Shown: one piece after another, positions 19,294-29,246 of the stretch | Position numbering within the stretch: position 1 is the stretch's first letter | Layout of the letters: each line of letters begins with the position of its first letter | From: Allochromatium humboldtianum | Lineage (GTDB): Bacteria; Pseudomonadota; Gammaproteobacteria; Chromatiales; Chromatiaceae | Direction: 5' to 3' | Assembly (NCBI RefSeq): GCF_013385175.1 | Contig: NZ_JABZEO010000001.1 | Location: forward strand, 310,001 to 374,000 | Length of the DNA stretch: 64,000 nucleotides | Position numbers and translations under genes: made by a program | The notes under the pieces: model-generated | The model's database searches: none | Told to the model about the DNA's origin: nothing | The model's input: the letters and a program-made list of their open reading frames with translations, nothing else

Positions 19294-20376
19294 TCACCGC
19301 GCAGCGGCGAGTATCGGTTCGATCAAGTAGACCGACCCAAAACGCTCAGGATGCGCCAAGACCTTGATCGTCTGATGCCGCTGTCGACGATTGTGCAGCG
19401 TGGCATAGAGGCTCGGGTCGGCAGGTACCGCGAGCCGTTTGCGTTCGACGAGACCCTGGAGACGATACTCGACCTTGCAGAACACCGCGCCTCGCCCGCC
19501 GCGACGCAGCGACTCGATCGCCGCATCGACCAACACGCCCTCAGTGAGCAACACGCGGGCAAACCGCCGCCGCCACCAGACATAGACGCCAAACGAGGGC
19601 AGGAACACGAGCGTGACCGCCCCAACGGGGAGAAGGATCGCGTTGGGATCGATGGGGGTCGTTCGCATCCCCACCAGCCGATTCAGGGACGGATCGCGAG
19701 CCATGTACTCGACCGTAGCGAGATCACCGGGCCGAAGCTCGGTGTGGTCCGCGAAGCTCATGGATTGCAGATCGGTGGTGCCGGCGACCGCCTTGAACCG
19801 ATAGCGCGTCTCGAAATAGCGACCGTTGTTGCGATCGCGCTTCTCCTCGACGGACGTGACCGTGGCCAGGGTCGTGTTCACCGGCCCCTGATCGATGATC
19901 CGATCGGCCTCGGCGGCGCCAAGGACCATGTAGCTCAACAGCGCCAACATGATCAGCATGAGCGGCAGCATGAGCGCGATCGCCACGCGGGCCGCAGGCG
20001 GAAACAGACCGTTCCAGATCGGGGCCAGACAGGCCGCCTCGAAAGGGCGCGGCGGCGGCCGCTCCAGATAGGCCGCCAGTCGCCCGCCGCTGTCGCTGAA
20101 GGATTCGGACAGAGCCGGAAAATCGATCTGTTCCGGATCGATGTATTCGAGCACCCGGCTGAGCTTGAATGCCGCCACACCCAGCGCGACGACGAGCAAC
20201 ACGACCAGGAGCGTCGCCGCCATCTCCACCGGACTCCCCCAGCCGCCGCCGAGCCTGTCGCGCTCGGCCGCCAGCAGAGCCAGCCAGACAACGGCCGGCA
20301 TCAAGGCCGCCACGGCCAGAATCAATCCGAGGATGTAGCGTTGTTTGTCGCCGGGCTTGGGCGCCTGTTCAGCCAT
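19294..20376 (-). CDS. multi-pass membrane protein with DUF3592-like domain
   Basis: 360 residues. Two N-terminal membrane helices (LGLILAVAALMPAVVWLALL and LLVVLLVVALGVAAF), a third near residue 135, an extracytoplasmic DUF3592-like segment (ATVTSVEEKRDRNNGRYFETRY ... LRPGDLATVEYMARDPS) and a fourth helix before a cytoplasmic C-terminal domain. Function unknown. It follows prmA on the same strand after 47 bases. Confidence 0.75.
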   Translation of the reverse strand: MAEQAPKPGDKQRYILGLILAVAALMPAVVWLALLAAERDRLGGGWGSPVEMAATLLVVLLVVALGVAAFKLSRVLEYIDPEQIDFPALSESFSDSGGRLAAYLERPPPRPFEAACLAPIWNGLFPPAARVAIALMLPLMLIMLALLSYMVLGAAEADRIIDQGPVNTTLATVTSVEEKRDRNNGRYFETRYRFKAVAGTTDLQSMSFADHTELRPGDLATVEYMARDPSLNRLVGMRTTPIDPNAILLPVGAVTLVFLPSFGVYVWWRRRFARVLLTEGVLVDAAIESLRRGGRGAVFCKVEYRLQGLVERKRLAVPADPSLYATLHNRRQRHQTIKVLAHPERFGSVYLIEPILAAAR

Positions 20377-20423
20377 CGCCGTCTATCCTCGGAGTGCACC
20401 TCAACCTGGGGCCGGATTCGCGA

Positions 20424-21299
20424 TCATCGCCGTCCCGAGATCAAGGCCCAATCGTCGCGGATACGCGGTGCCGCGAGCCTGACGCGCTCGGCATAGGCGG
20501 CACTGACCGACTCGACCTGCTCGGTGAGCACGCCCGAGAGCACCAGATCGCCGCCCGGAACCAGCATCGCGCTCAGACGCGGCGCCAGCGCGATCAGCGG
20601 GCCGGCGAGGATGTTGGCCAGCACGATATCGACGCTCGGATCGGTGAACGACTCGGGCGCGAAGATCTCCAGCCGCTCCAGCACGCCATTGGCCTGCGCA
20701 TTGTCGTGCGTGGCCGTGAGCGCCTGCGGATCGTGATCGACCGCGATGGCGCGCGCGGCGCCGAGCTTGAGCGCAGCGATCGCCAGGATCCCCGAGCCGC
20801 AGCCGAAGTCGAGCACCGTCTTGCCGGCCAGATCCGCACCGTCGAGCCATTCCAGACACAGCGCCGTGGTCGCATGATGCCCAGTGCCGAAGGCCAGCCC
20901 CGGATCGAGCGCCACGACCACGCCCTCGGGGTCGCCGGGCGGCTGGCCATGCGGACAGACCCACAGACGTTGACCGAAGCGGGTCGGCTTGAACGTATCG
21001 AGCCAGACACGTTCCCAGACCTGATCCTCGATGCGATGGATGCGCGGGCGCTCACCGAGACGCGCGGTCAGATCCAGTGCCAGTCGCTCGACCAGGGCCG
21101 CGCTCTCGGGATCGCTCTCGAACAGCGTCGTGAGCGTCACCACCGACCACAGCGGCGTCTCGCCCGGACCGGGTTCGAGCTGCGGCTCGTCGCCCGCGTC
21201 GCCGAGCGTGACCGAGAGGGCTCCGGCCAGTTCCAGATAGTGTTCAAAGTCGTCCGCCTGATCGCGCGGAACATCGAAGGCAAGTTGTAGCCAGGGCAT
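20424..21299 (-). CDS. prmA: ribosomal protein L11 methyltransferase
   Basis: 291 residues, the normal PrmA length. An SAM-dependent enzyme that trimethylates L11. The N-terminal substrate-recognition domain starts MPWLQLAFDVPRDQADDFE. The Rossmann domain has AFGTGHHATTALCLEWL, the SAM loop VLDFGCGSGILAIAALKLGA, and the catalytic NILAGPLIALAP. Confidence 0.96.
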   Translation of the reverse strand: MPWLQLAFDVPRDQADDFEHYLELAGALSVTLGDAGDEPQLEPGPGETPLWSVVTLTTLFESDPESAALVERLALDLTARLGERPRIHRIEDQVWERVWLDTFKPTRFGQRLWVCPHGQPPGDPEGVVVALDPGLAFGTGHHATTALCLEWLDGADLAGKTVLDFGCGSGILAIAALKLGAARAIAVDHDPQALTATHDNAQANGVLERLEIFAPESFTDPSVDIVLANILAGPLIALAPRLSAMLVPGGDLVLSGVLTEQVESVSAAYAERVRLAAPRIRDDWALISGRR

Positions 21300-21543
21300 G
21301 GAGTCGGACCGGGGTTGAGGGGCAGCGGTGAAGAGGCTGGATTGTAGCCTGTTCGGCTATCGGTGTTCAGTGCCGCGTCGATCGCCCGGCCGATGCCATG
21401 CCATCGGCAGGCATCGCAACCGTTGCCGAAACACCGCGAAGACTTCGGTATATTAACAAGTTGCGATCGACCAAGGCGCTCGGGATAATGCGCGAATTTT
21501 GCCGCCCAGGGGGTGGCACACCACAACAGGGGCGAATCGATTG

Positions 21544-22641
21544 ATGAAGATTGGAATCCCGTTGGAGACACGCCCTGGTGAGACGCGCGTAGCGTCGACC
21601 CCGGATGTCGTGAAGAAGCTCGTCGGTCAGGGCTTCGAGGTCGTGATCGAGACCGGCGCCGGGGTGCGTGCCGGCTATCCGGACGCCGACTACGAGGCGG
21701 CCGGCGCCCGCCTGAGCGACCGTGCCGGCGCCTATGACGTCGACCTGCTGCTCAAGGTCCGCCGTCCGGACGAAGCCGACGTCGAGGCCATGCGTGCGGG
21801 CGGACTCTACATCGGTCTGCTCGAATCCTGCGGCGAAGATGCGATCCTCCCGAGCCTGCTGGCAAAGGGGATGCGCGTCCTGGCGCTGGAGCGGATGCCG
21901 CGCACCTCGCGCGCCCAGTCGATGGACGTGCTGTCCTCGCAGAGCAACATCGCCGGCTATCGCGCCGTGATCGAGGCCGCCGCGCGCTATGGGCGCTTCC
22001 TGCCGATGATGATGACCTCGGCCGGTTCGGCCAAGCCGGCGCGGGTGGTGGTGCTGGGCGCGGGCGTGGCCGGACTCCAGGCCATCGCCACCGCGCGTCG
22101 CCTGGGCGCGGATGTCTACGCCTATGACGTGCGCCCCGAGACGCGCGAGCAGATCCTCTCGCTCGGCGCCAAGCCGATCGATCTGGATCTCGGCGAGAGC
22201 GGCGCGGGGGAGGGCGGCTATGCCAAGGAACTCTCCGACGAGGCCAAGGCGCGCCAGCAGGCCGCGCTCGCCGACGAGCTGGCCAAGGCGCATGTCATCG
22301 TCACCACGGCGCTCATCCCCTGCCGCCGCGCGCCCGTGCTGGTGACGGAGGATGTCGTCCAGCGCATGCGTCACGGCTCGGTCATCGTCGATCTGGCGGC
22401 GGCCAGCGGCGGCAACTGCCCGCTCACCGTCGCCGATGAGATCGTCGAGCGCCACGGCGTCACCCTGGTCGGTCTGACCAACTTCCCGGCTCTGGTCCCG
22501 GCGGATGCGAGCGCCTTCTATGCGCGCAACCTGCTCAATCTGATCGAGATCATGTTCGAGCGCGGCGAGTCCGGCCCCCAGCTCAAGGATCTGAGCGCCG
22601 ACGACATCACGGCCGCCATGCTGGTCCAGGCGGCGTCCTGA
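21544..22641 (+). CDS. pntAA: NAD(P) transhydrogenase subunit alpha part 1
   Basis: 365 residues, the soluble NAD(H)-binding domain dI of the proton-translocating transhydrogenase. It starts MKIGIPLETRPGETRVA and contains the Rossmann loop VVLGAGVAGLQAIATARRLGA and the family segment SQSNIAGYRAVIEAA. The ATG at 21544 matches the family. The alpha subunit is split (pntAA and pntAB), as in Rhodospirillum. First gene of pntAA-pntAB-pntB, which makes NADPH from NADH at the expense of the proton gradient. Confidence 0.95.
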   Translation: MKIGIPLETRPGETRVASTPDVVKKLVGQGFEVVIETGAGVRAGYPDADYEAAGARLSDRAGAYDVDLLLKVRRPDEADVEAMRAGGLYIGLLESCGEDAILPSLLAKGMRVLALERMPRTSRAQSMDVLSSQSNIAGYRAVIEAAARYGRFLPMMMTSAGSAKPARVVVLGAGVAGLQAIATARRLGADVYAYDVRPETREQILSLGAKPIDLDLGESGAGEGGYAKELSDEAKARQQAALADELAKAHVIVTTALIPCRRAPVLVTEDVVQRMRHGSVIVDLAAASGGNCPLTVADEIVERHGVTLVGLTNFPALVPADASAFYARNLLNLIEIMFERGESGPQLKDLSADDITAAMLVQAAS

Positions 22642-22660
22642 ACGCGTTGCGTATCCTGAA

Positions 22661-22699
22661 CCCCCTCTCCCCAACCCCTCTCCCGCGAGGGGAGAGGGG
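22661..22699. repeat. GC-rich intercistronic hairpin of the CCCCTCTCCC type
   Basis: CCCCTCTCCC-GCGA-GGGGAGAGGGG forms a strong stem, preceded by a second partial CCCTCTCCCC copy. Such elements are scattered between genes in many proteobacteria. Here it lies between pntAA and pntAB and may affect relative mRNA levels. There is no T run, so simple termination is unlikely. Confidence 0.7.
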
Positions 22700-22767
22700 C
22701 TAACAGCATCCCGGTCGGTCGCGTTCTCTACTCAAGGCGCGATCTATCTCATACAGGAGTCACACAC

Positions 22768-23067
22768 ATGCCCGAGGCACTCGATCCCTCGTTGATCGCC
22801 CTCTATGTCTTCGTCCTGGCCTGCTTCATCGGCTACTGGGTGATCTGGGGCGTCACGCCCTCGCTGCACACGCCCCTGGTGGCGCTCACCAACGCCATCT
22901 CCGGCATCGTGCTGGTCGGCGCGCTGCTGGTCGCGGGCGATCCGCAGGCCGGTCTGCTGGTCCAGTTCATCGGCTTCGTCGCCGTGCTGCTGGCCTCGAT
23001 CAACGTCTTCGGCGGCTTTCTGGTCACGCACCGGATGCTGTCGATGTTCAAGAAGAAAAAGAAGTAA
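22768..23067 (+). CDS. pntAB: NAD(P) transhydrogenase subunit alpha part 2
   Basis: 99 residues with three membrane helices ([57 protein letters not shown]) and the GFLVTHRML signature, forming part of the proton channel domain dII. A GGAG ribosome site precedes the ATG. It ends in a Lys-rich tail 12 bases before pntB. Confidence 0.95.
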   Translation: MPEALDPSLIALYVFVLACFIGYWVIWGVTPSLHTPLVALTNAISGIVLVGALLVAGDPQAGLLVQFIGFVAVLLASINVFGGFLVTHRMLSMFKKKKK

Positions 23068-23079
23068 GGGCGGACAGCG

Positions 23080-24480
23080 ATGGAATTCACGGTCAACCAT
23101 CAGGCGCTGGCCTATCTGGTCGCAGCGATCCTGTTCATTCTCGGCCTCAAGGGGCTGACCCATCCGTCGAGCGCGCGGCGCGGCAATCTGTACGCCATGC
23201 TCGGCATGGTCATCGCCATCGTCGCTACGCTGCTGGCGCGCGAGGTGCAGTCCTACGGCTTCATCATCGCCGGGATCGCGGGCGGCGCGATCATCGGGGC
23301 CATCGTCGCCCTGCGCATCCAGATGACGGCCATGCCGCAACTGGTCGCGGCGCTGCACAGCTTCGTGGGTCTGGCGGCGGTGCTGGTCGGCATCGGCACC
23401 TTTCTGCATCATCAGCACCTGGGGCTGCTCAACGCGGTGCTGATGGGCGAGATCTCGGCGGGCGTGGTGATCGGCGCCATCACCTTCACCGGCTCGATCA
23501 TCGCCTTCGGCAAGCTCCAGGGGTTGCTGTCGGGTGCGCCGGTCAAGTTCACCGGCCAGCATCTGCTCAATGCCGTCATCGGTGCGCTGACCATTGCGCT
23601 GGCGGTGCATTTCGCCATGACCGGGAGTCTGCTGTCGCTGGCCTTGATGACGGTGCTGGCGCTCGTCATCGGTGTGACCCTGATCATCCCGATCGGCGGG
23701 GCGGACATGCCGGTCATCATCTCGATGCTCAACAGCTACTCGGGCTGGGCGGCGGCGGCGACCGGCTTCACGCTGCACAACAATCTGCTGATCATCGTCG
23801 GCGCCATCGTCGGCTGCTCGGGCGCGATCCTGTCCTTCATCATGTGCAAGGCGATGAACCGCTCGATCATCAATGTCGTCTTCGGCGGCTTCGGCTCCGA
23901 CAGCAGCGCGGGTGAGAGCGCCGGTGCACAGGCGGCGGAGCAGGGGATCAAGTCGGCGGCGGTCGAGGATGCGGTCTACTGGATGGAGGACGCGGGCAAG
24001 GTCATCATCGTGCCCGGTTACGGCATGGCGGTCTCACAGGCGCAACATGCGTTGAAAGAGCTGGCCGAGCTGCTCGGGGCGCGCGGGGTCGAGGTCAAGT
24101 TCGCCATCCATCCGGTCGCCGGTCGCATGCCGGGGCACATGAACGTACTGCTGGCCGAGGCCGACATCCCCTACGATCAGGTGCTGGAGATGGACGAGAT
24201 CAACCCCGAGTTCCCCGGCACCGATGTGGTGCTGGTGGTCGGAGCCAACGATGTCGTCAACCCGGCGGCCAAGGAGGACAAGTCGAGTCCCATCTACGGG
24301 ATGCCGATCCTGGAGGCCGGGCGCGCGCGTCAGGTCTATTTCCTCAAGCGCTCGATGCGTCCGGGGTATTCGGGCGTCGACAATCTGCTGTTCTATCAGG
24401 ACAACACCTATCTGGTGTTCGGCGACGCCAAGGACACCATCGAGGGGATGAATACGGCGCTCAAGGGCGGGGGGCATTAG
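23080..24480 (+). CDS. pntB: NAD(P) transhydrogenase subunit beta
   Basis: 466 residues: about nine membrane helices (residues 1-265) and the C-terminal NADP(H)-binding domain dIII from about 295. The motifs VIIVPGYGMAVSQAQH, HPVAGRMPGHMNVLLAEA and the NADP loop DVVLVVGANDVVNPAA are diagnostic, as is FLKRSMRPGYSGVDN. Confidence 0.97.
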   Translation: MEFTVNHQALAYLVAAILFILGLKGLTHPSSARRGNLYAMLGMVIAIVATLLAREVQSYGFIIAGIAGGAIIGAIVALRIQMTAMPQLVAALHSFVGLAAVLVGIGTFLHHQHLGLLNAVLMGEISAGVVIGAITFTGSIIAFGKLQGLLSGAPVKFTGQHLLNAVIGALTIALAVHFAMTGSLLSLALMTVLALVIGVTLIIPIGGADMPVIISMLNSYSGWAAAATGFTLHNNLLIIVGAIVGCSGAILSFIMCKAMNRSIINVVFGGFGSDSSAGESAGAQAAEQGIKSAAVEDAVYWMEDAGKVIIVPGYGMAVSQAQHALKELAELLGARGVEVKFAIHPVAGRMPGHMNVLLAEADIPYDQVLEMDEINPEFPGTDVVLVVGANDVVNPAAKEDKSSPIYGMPILEAGRARQVYFLKRSMRPGYSGVDNLLFYQDNTYLVFGDAKDTIEGMNTALKGGGH

Positions 24481-24588
24481 GCCGGACCCTTTGCCGGTCG
24501 CGAAGCTGGATGTTTCGTGGCCGGCGACTCGCCTCGGCGCGCCATCGGCTATAGTGTCGAACATTCAAGGCGCGTGGAGGCTTCCGGT

Positions 24589-26367
24589 ATGCGATTTCCC
24601 TATGGTCTGAGCGATTTCGGCACCCTGATCGAGGGCGGGTACTGGTATCAGGATCGCACCGATCGGCTCGCCGACCTGGAGGCCACCGGGCGGCAGTTGA
24701 TCTTCCTGCGCCCGCGCCGCTTCGGCAAAAGCCTGCTGTTGTCGATGCTGGAGCACTATTACGATCTCAACCGCGCTGCTCGGTTCGAGGCGCTGTTCGG
24801 GGCGCTGGCCGTCGGGCGGAATCCCACGCCGCTGCACAATCAGTATTTTGTACTCAAATGGGATTTCTCGCTGATCCCGGCCTATGGCGAGATCGCCGAC
24901 ATCGAAGCGGCCGTGCATCAGCACATCAATGATCGTCTCCGCGACTTCGAGCGGCGCTATCGCGACCGACTGCCTGAGCCGATCGCCATTCATCCCGACA
25001 ACGCGCTCTCCTCCTGGGAATCGGCGCTGAGCCTCCTTTCCCAAACCCCGCACAAGCTCTATCTGTTGATCGACGAGTATGACAACTTCGCCAATGAGGT
25101 GTTGATGGCGGATCGTCCCGGCAGTCAAGACCGTTACCAGACGCTGTTGCAGGGCGAGGGGCTGTTTAAGAGCGTGTTCAAGGCGGTCAAGGCGGCGGCG
25201 GGCGGTCTGGGGCTGGACCGCGTCTTCATCACCGGCGTTTCGCCCATCGTGCTCAGCGACATGACGAGCGGCTACAACGTCGGCGAAGACATCTATCTCC
25301 TGCCTCAGTTCAATGATCTGTGCGGCTTCACCGAGTCCGAGGTCACGGACGTGCTACGGCAACTGGCGGGGGAGGGCAGCGACTGGTCGGCGGATGAAGC
25401 GCTGGCGACCATGCGCACCTTCTACAACGGCTATCGTTTCAGCGAGGGAGCTTCGGAGAGCCTCTACAACCCGACCCTGAGCCTCTATTTTCTCAAGTCG
25501 CTGGAACAACAGGGCCAGTATCCGCGCCGGATGCTGGACGAGAATCTGGCGATGGACCGCAACAAGCTGGTCTATATCGCGCAGTTGCCGGGTGGCGAGG
25601 AGCTGCTGGTCGAGGCGTTGAGCGGCGAGGATCGGGTGCTGGTGCCGGAACTGGTGCAGCGCTTCGGGGTGGCCGATGTGCTGGCGGCGGTGAAGGATCA
25701 GCCGTTCATGGCGTCTTTGCTCTATTTCTTCGGCATTCTGACGCTGGCGGGTCTGACGCCCTTCGATGAATGCCGTCTGCGCATCCCCAATCTGGTGGCG
25801 CGCGGGCTCTATGTCGAGCGGCTGCGCGAGCGCTGGCTGCCGCTGACCGATGGTGCACGCGAGCGACCGGATGCCGTGCGCGCGCTCGGTCAGCACGGCG
25901 ACCTGACCCCGCTGGCTGAACTGATCGAGCAGCGTTATTTCCGGGTGCTCTCGAGCCGCGACTATCGCTGGACCAATGAGCTGCTGGTCAAGTTCGCCTT
26001 TCTGACCCTGCTGTTTGACGATCGGCTCTACATGGCGGTGTCGGAACTGGAGACCGAGCGCGGGTATGTCGATCTGGCGCTGATCGTGCGCCCCGACAAG
26101 CGCCGTTTCGAGGTGCTGGATCTGCTGCTGGAGTTCAAGTATCTGAGCCTGAAGGAACTGGCGCTGAGTGGCGAGCAGGTGCGCGAACGGTCGCGTGAGG
26201 CGCTCGCTGAACTGGCGCCCGTGGTCAAGAAGCTCGACGAGGCCGAAGCCCAGGCGCGTGTCTATGGGGACACCTTGAAGGCACGGTATGGACTTCGGAA
26301 GCTGCACGCCTTTGCCGTGGTCGCCTTGGGCGTCGAGCGGTTGGTGTGGCGTGCTTCGACACTTTGA
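24589..26367 (+). CDS. AAA-ATPase-like protein with C-terminal PD-(D/E)XK domain
   Basis: 592 residues from ATG 24589, which has GGAGG 8 bases upstream; an upstream ATG at 24517 is out of family range. The N-terminal ATPase shows FLRPRRFGKSLLLSML (P-loop-like) and YLLIDEYDNFAN (Walker B) and belongs to the AAA-ATPase_like/DUF1703 type. The C-terminus has GYVDLALIV...FEVLDLLLEFKYL, a restriction-endonuclease-fold core. These proteins occur in multiple copies in many bacteria, often variable between strains; role unknown, possibly defence or mobile-element linked. Confidence 0.85.
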   Translation: MRFPYGLSDFGTLIEGGYWYQDRTDRLADLEATGRQLIFLRPRRFGKSLLLSMLEHYYDLNRAARFEALFGALAVGRNPTPLHNQYFVLKWDFSLIPAYGEIADIEAAVHQHINDRLRDFERRYRDRLPEPIAIHPDNALSSWESALSLLSQTPHKLYLLIDEYDNFANEVLMADRPGSQDRYQTLLQGEGLFKSVFKAVKAAAGGLGLDRVFITGVSPIVLSDMTSGYNVGEDIYLLPQFNDLCGFTESEVTDVLRQLAGEGSDWSADEALATMRTFYNGYRFSEGASESLYNPTLSLYFLKSLEQQGQYPRRMLDENLAMDRNKLVYIAQLPGGEELLVEALSGEDRVLVPELVQRFGVADVLAAVKDQPFMASLLYFFGILTLAGLTPFDECRLRIPNLVARGLYVERLRERWLPLTDGARERPDAVRALGQHGDLTPLAELIEQRYFRVLSSRDYRWTNELLVKFAFLTLLFDDRLYMAVSELETERGYVDLALIVRPDKRRFEVLDLLLEFKYLSLKELALSGEQVRERSREALAELAPVVKKLDEAEAQARVYGDTLKARYGLRKLHAFAVVALGVERLVWRASTL

Positions 26368-26405
26368 ATCCACCGTAGAACAAGTGTTAGCGAGTACGCT
26401 TCCCA

Positions 26406-27626
26406 ATGACCCAGGACACCTTGACCAAAGCCACCGTCATCCTGATGACGCTCGCGATCTCGGCGCTCTTCCTCGCCATGATCCAGCCGTTCCTGATGAC
26501 GCTCCTGCTCGCCGGGATCTTCAGCGCTCTGGCGCGTCCGCTCTATCTGCGACTGCAAGCCCGGCTCGGCTGTAGCGAGTCGATCGCCTCGCTCCTGACG
26601 CTGCTGCTGATCGCCGTCATGGTGCTGATCCCGTCAGTGTTCCTGATCACGATTCTGATCGGTCAGGCGCTGGATGTCAGTGAGCTGATCTCGATCTGGG
26701 TCCGGGGCGTGATCGAGGATCCGACCGACTTCCTGGCCGCACTCCAGCATCTGCCCTTCTATGACGAGGTCATCGAGCATCGCGGCCTGATACTGGAACA
26801 GGCCGGGCAGGCGGCGACCCTGGTCAGCAAGTTGCTGGTCGACTGGGTGTCGTCGGTGACGCTCAAGACCGTCAACTTCGTCTTCCTGACCTTCGTCTTG
26901 CTCTACAGCCTGTTCTTCCTGCTGATGGACGGACCGAAGTTCATCCTCAAGCTGCTCTACTATCTGCCGCTCCAGACGCGCGACGAGCGCCTGATGCTCG
27001 ACAAGTTCACCTCGGTGACGCGCGCCACCCTCAAGGGGTCGTTTCTCATCGGCGTCCTGCAGGGCGGTTTGGCGGGGATCGCCTTCGCCGTCGCCGGGAT
27101 CGACAATGCCGTCTTCTGGGGCACGCTGATGGCGATCCTGTCGATCATCCCCAACGTCGGCACCGCACTGGTCTGGGTTCCGGCGGTGATCATCCTCATC
27201 GTCCAGGGGTCGGTGCTGACGGGTGTGCTGCTCGCGCTCTTCTGCGGTCTGATCGTCGGCAGTCTGGACAACCTGCTGCGCCCGATCCTGGTCGGCAAAG
27301 ACACCCAGATGCACGAGCTGATGATCTTCTTCAGCACGCTCGGCGGTCTGGTCATGTTCGGTCTGCCGGGACTGTTCATCGGGCCGGTGATCGCCTCGCT
27401 CCTGATCTCGATCTGGGAGATCTATGGCGTCGAGTTCGCCGATGTGCTGCCCGAAGTCGACGAGGCGCTGGTCGAGCCGGTCACGCCGAGCGGACTCGAC
27501 GAGGCGGATGAGCACGGTGATCAGGCAGGCGAGTTAGAGCTGGATTTGGAGTTGTCGAGTCAATCATCGACCGATCCTGAACAGGTTTCGAATCAGTCTG
27601 GCAAGGAGCGTCCAGCAGAACCCTAG
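26406..27626 (+). CDS. AI-2E family transporter (PerM/YdiK-like permease)
   Basis: 406 residues with about seven to eight membrane helices. The family features are the helical pair at the N-terminus (ISALFLAMIQPFLMTLLLAGI), the central soluble stretch, and the conserved SIIPNVGTALVWVPAVIIL plus LDNLLRPILVGK and FGLPGLFIGPVIAS. The C-terminus is an acidic tail of about 50 residues. Transported substrate unknown; the family name comes from the autoinducer-2 exporter TqsA, but members also include ion transporters. Confidence 0.85.
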   Translation: MTQDTLTKATVILMTLAISALFLAMIQPFLMTLLLAGIFSALARPLYLRLQARLGCSESIASLLTLLLIAVMVLIPSVFLITILIGQALDVSELISIWVRGVIEDPTDFLAALQHLPFYDEVIEHRGLILEQAGQAATLVSKLLVDWVSSVTLKTVNFVFLTFVLLYSLFFLLMDGPKFILKLLYYLPLQTRDERLMLDKFTSVTRATLKGSFLIGVLQGGLAGIAFAVAGIDNAVFWGTLMAILSIIPNVGTALVWVPAVIILIVQGSVLTGVLLALFCGLIVGSLDNLLRPILVGKDTQMHELMIFFSTLGGLVMFGLPGLFIGPVIASLLISIWEIYGVEFADVLPEVDEALVEPVTPSGLDEADEHGDQAGELELDLELSSQSSTDPEQVSNQSGKERPAEP

Positions 27627-27924
27627 CACTCCAAGTCGGCTTGGAGCGCGGTCGAGCGTGGTTGGAGGGACCGGGTGCGAAACGCGTGGCCATTCAGGCG
27701 GCGCACAATCGCCGAACCCGCTCGGCGCCAGCCTCCAGCGGTGATCGCCGGCCATCCTCTCTCGGACGAATGCTGTGTACCAACAGGTCGAGACTTGGCC
27801 TGTGCCGACTCGGACGGCCGAGACCTATCTGATCAGACCCGAGGGCGATCGAATCCGAAGCCTTTAGCGAGATGCAACGGATGCCTTGCCTGGAGCCGCC
27901 AGACGGCGAAGTACATGCCCACGC
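27627..27924. other. non-coding spacer
   Basis: About 300 bases between the permease stop and the tRNA terminator. I see no plausible gene, RNA or repeat. The open frames crossing it are accidental and run on into the tRNA genes. Confidence 0.6.
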
Positions 27925-27959
27925 AAAAAAGGGCTTGGATTTTCATCCAAGCCCTTTTT
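27925..27959. terminator. bidirectional terminator of the tRNA operon
   Basis: AAAAAGGGCTTGGAT-TTTC-ATCCAAGCCCTTTTT is a perfect 15-base stem with T runs on both strands. It lies 5 bases from the 3' end of tRNA-Glu, so it mainly ends that minus-strand transcript. Confidence 0.9.
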
Positions 27960-27964
27960 ATAGT

Positions 27965-28040
27965 TGGCGTCCCCACGGGGGTTCGAACCCCGGTTACCGC
28001 CGTGAAAGGGCGGTGTCCTAGGCCACTAGACGATGGGGAC
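27965..28040 (-). tRNA. tRNA-Glu (anticodon TTC)
   Basis: 76 nucleotides including encoded CCA. Acceptor GTCCCCA pairs with TGGGGAC, the anticodon arm is CCGCC-CTTTCAC-GGCGG, and the T arm contains GGTTCGAACCC. Co-transcribed with the tRNA-Ala located upstream on the same strand. Confidence 0.97.
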
Positions 28041-28098
28041 AGTGACTTTTTTCTAGCTGATTCGACGAACTGGACAGGATCGCCGAACCTTTTGAATT

Positions 28099-28174
28099 TG
28101 GTGGAGCCAGGCGGGATCGAACCGCCGACCTCAACACTGCCAGTGTTGCGCTCTCCCAGCTGAGCTATGGCCCC
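28099..28174 (-). tRNA. tRNA-Ala (anticodon GGC)
   Basis: 76 nucleotides including encoded CCA. Acceptor GGGGCCA with the G3-type wobble position pairing TGGCTCC, D arm AGCTCAGCTGGGAGAGC, anticodon arm CAACA-CTGGCAG-TGTTG, T arm GCGGTTCGATCCCGC. First tRNA of a two-tRNA unit read leftwards. Confidence 0.97.
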
Positions 28175-28355
28175 AGTGACCTGAGACCGCAAATGATATA
28201 GATGCCCTCGGAGCTTGTCCAGCACTTTTTTACATTTTTTTGTTCGAACTCTGTCCCCATCTCGGGTGTCAGTGTATCGCCTGACTGTGCCCCACAGTTT
28301 TCTTCGTTCCAAAACACTGGTTTTTCAAAGGGTTGTTTGAGAGGTTGAACTCGAC

Positions 28356-29240
28356 ATGATGCGTATCCTATTGTTCCTGACCACCAATGTCGCGGTGCTG
28401 ATCGTCATCAGCATCGTCTTCCGCCTGCTCGGGATCGATAGCCTGCTGCTGGAGAGCGGCGGCATCGACATGAGCGCGCTCCTGATCATGGCGGCCATCA
28501 TCGGTTTCAGCGGCTCGCTGATCTCGCTGTTCCTGTCCAAGACCATGGCCAAGCGCGGCATGGGCGTCCATGTCATCGAGCAGCCGTCCAACCGGCTCGA
28601 ACAATGGCTGATGGAGACGGTCGCGCGTCAGGCCGAGCAGGCCGGTATCGGCATGCCCGAGGTCGGGATCTTCGAGTCGCCCGATCCCAACGCCTTCGCC
28701 ACCGGCTGGAATCGCAATGACGCCCTGGTGGCCGTCAGCACGGGTCTGCTGCATCACATGCGCGAAGACGAGGTCGAGGCCGTCATCGGCCATGAGATCA
28801 GCCATGTGGCCAATGGCGACATGGTGACGCTGGCGCTCATCCAGGGCGTGGTCAATACCTTCGTCGTCTTCCTCTCGCGCATCGTCGGCCATGTGGTCGA
28901 CCGCGTGATCCTGAAGAACGAGCAGGGCTATGGGGTGGGGTACTTCGTGGCCTCGATCGTCGCCGAGTTGATGCTCTCGGTGCTGGCGACCATGATCGTG
29001 ATGTGGTTCTCGCGCTATCGCGAGTATCGGGCCGATGCCGGCGGGGCGAGCCTAACCAGCCGGCGTCAGATGGCTGGAGCGCTGCGGGCGCTCCAGCGCG
29101 TGCATGAGCCGCAAGACCTGCCGTCCGGCGAGTTTGCGGCCTTCGGCGTCTCGGGCCGGATCGGCGGGGGCTTCATGGCGCTCTTCCGCAGCCATCCGCC
29201 GCTGGAGAAGCGCATCGCGGCGCTGGAACAGTCGTCCTGA
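28356..29240 (+). CDS. htpX: membrane zinc metalloprotease HtpX
   Basis: 294 residues. M48-family quality-control protease of the inner membrane. Two N-terminal helices (LFLTTNVAVLIVISIVF and LLIMAAIIGFSGSLISLFL), the zinc motif HEISH near residue 146, a third/fourth hydrophobic pair, and the downstream ligand in YREYRADAGGA. The C-terminal SHPPLEKRIAAL is the conserved HtpX tail. Usually heat-shock or Cpx controlled; I see no clear sigma-32 site. Confidence 0.96.
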   Translation: MMRILLFLTTNVAVLIVISIVFRLLGIDSLLLESGGIDMSALLIMAAIIGFSGSLISLFLSKTMAKRGMGVHVIEQPSNRLEQWLMETVARQAEQAGIGMPEVGIFESPDPNAFATGWNRNDALVAVSTGLLHHMREDEVEAVIGHEISHVANGDMVTLALIQGVVNTFVVFLSRIVGHVVDRVILKNEQGYGVGYFVASIVAELMLSVLATMIVMWFSRYREYRADAGGASLTSRRQMAGALRALQRVHEPQDLPSGEFAAFGVSGRIGGGFMALFRSHPPLEKRIAALEQSS

Positions 29241-29246
29241 TCGGCC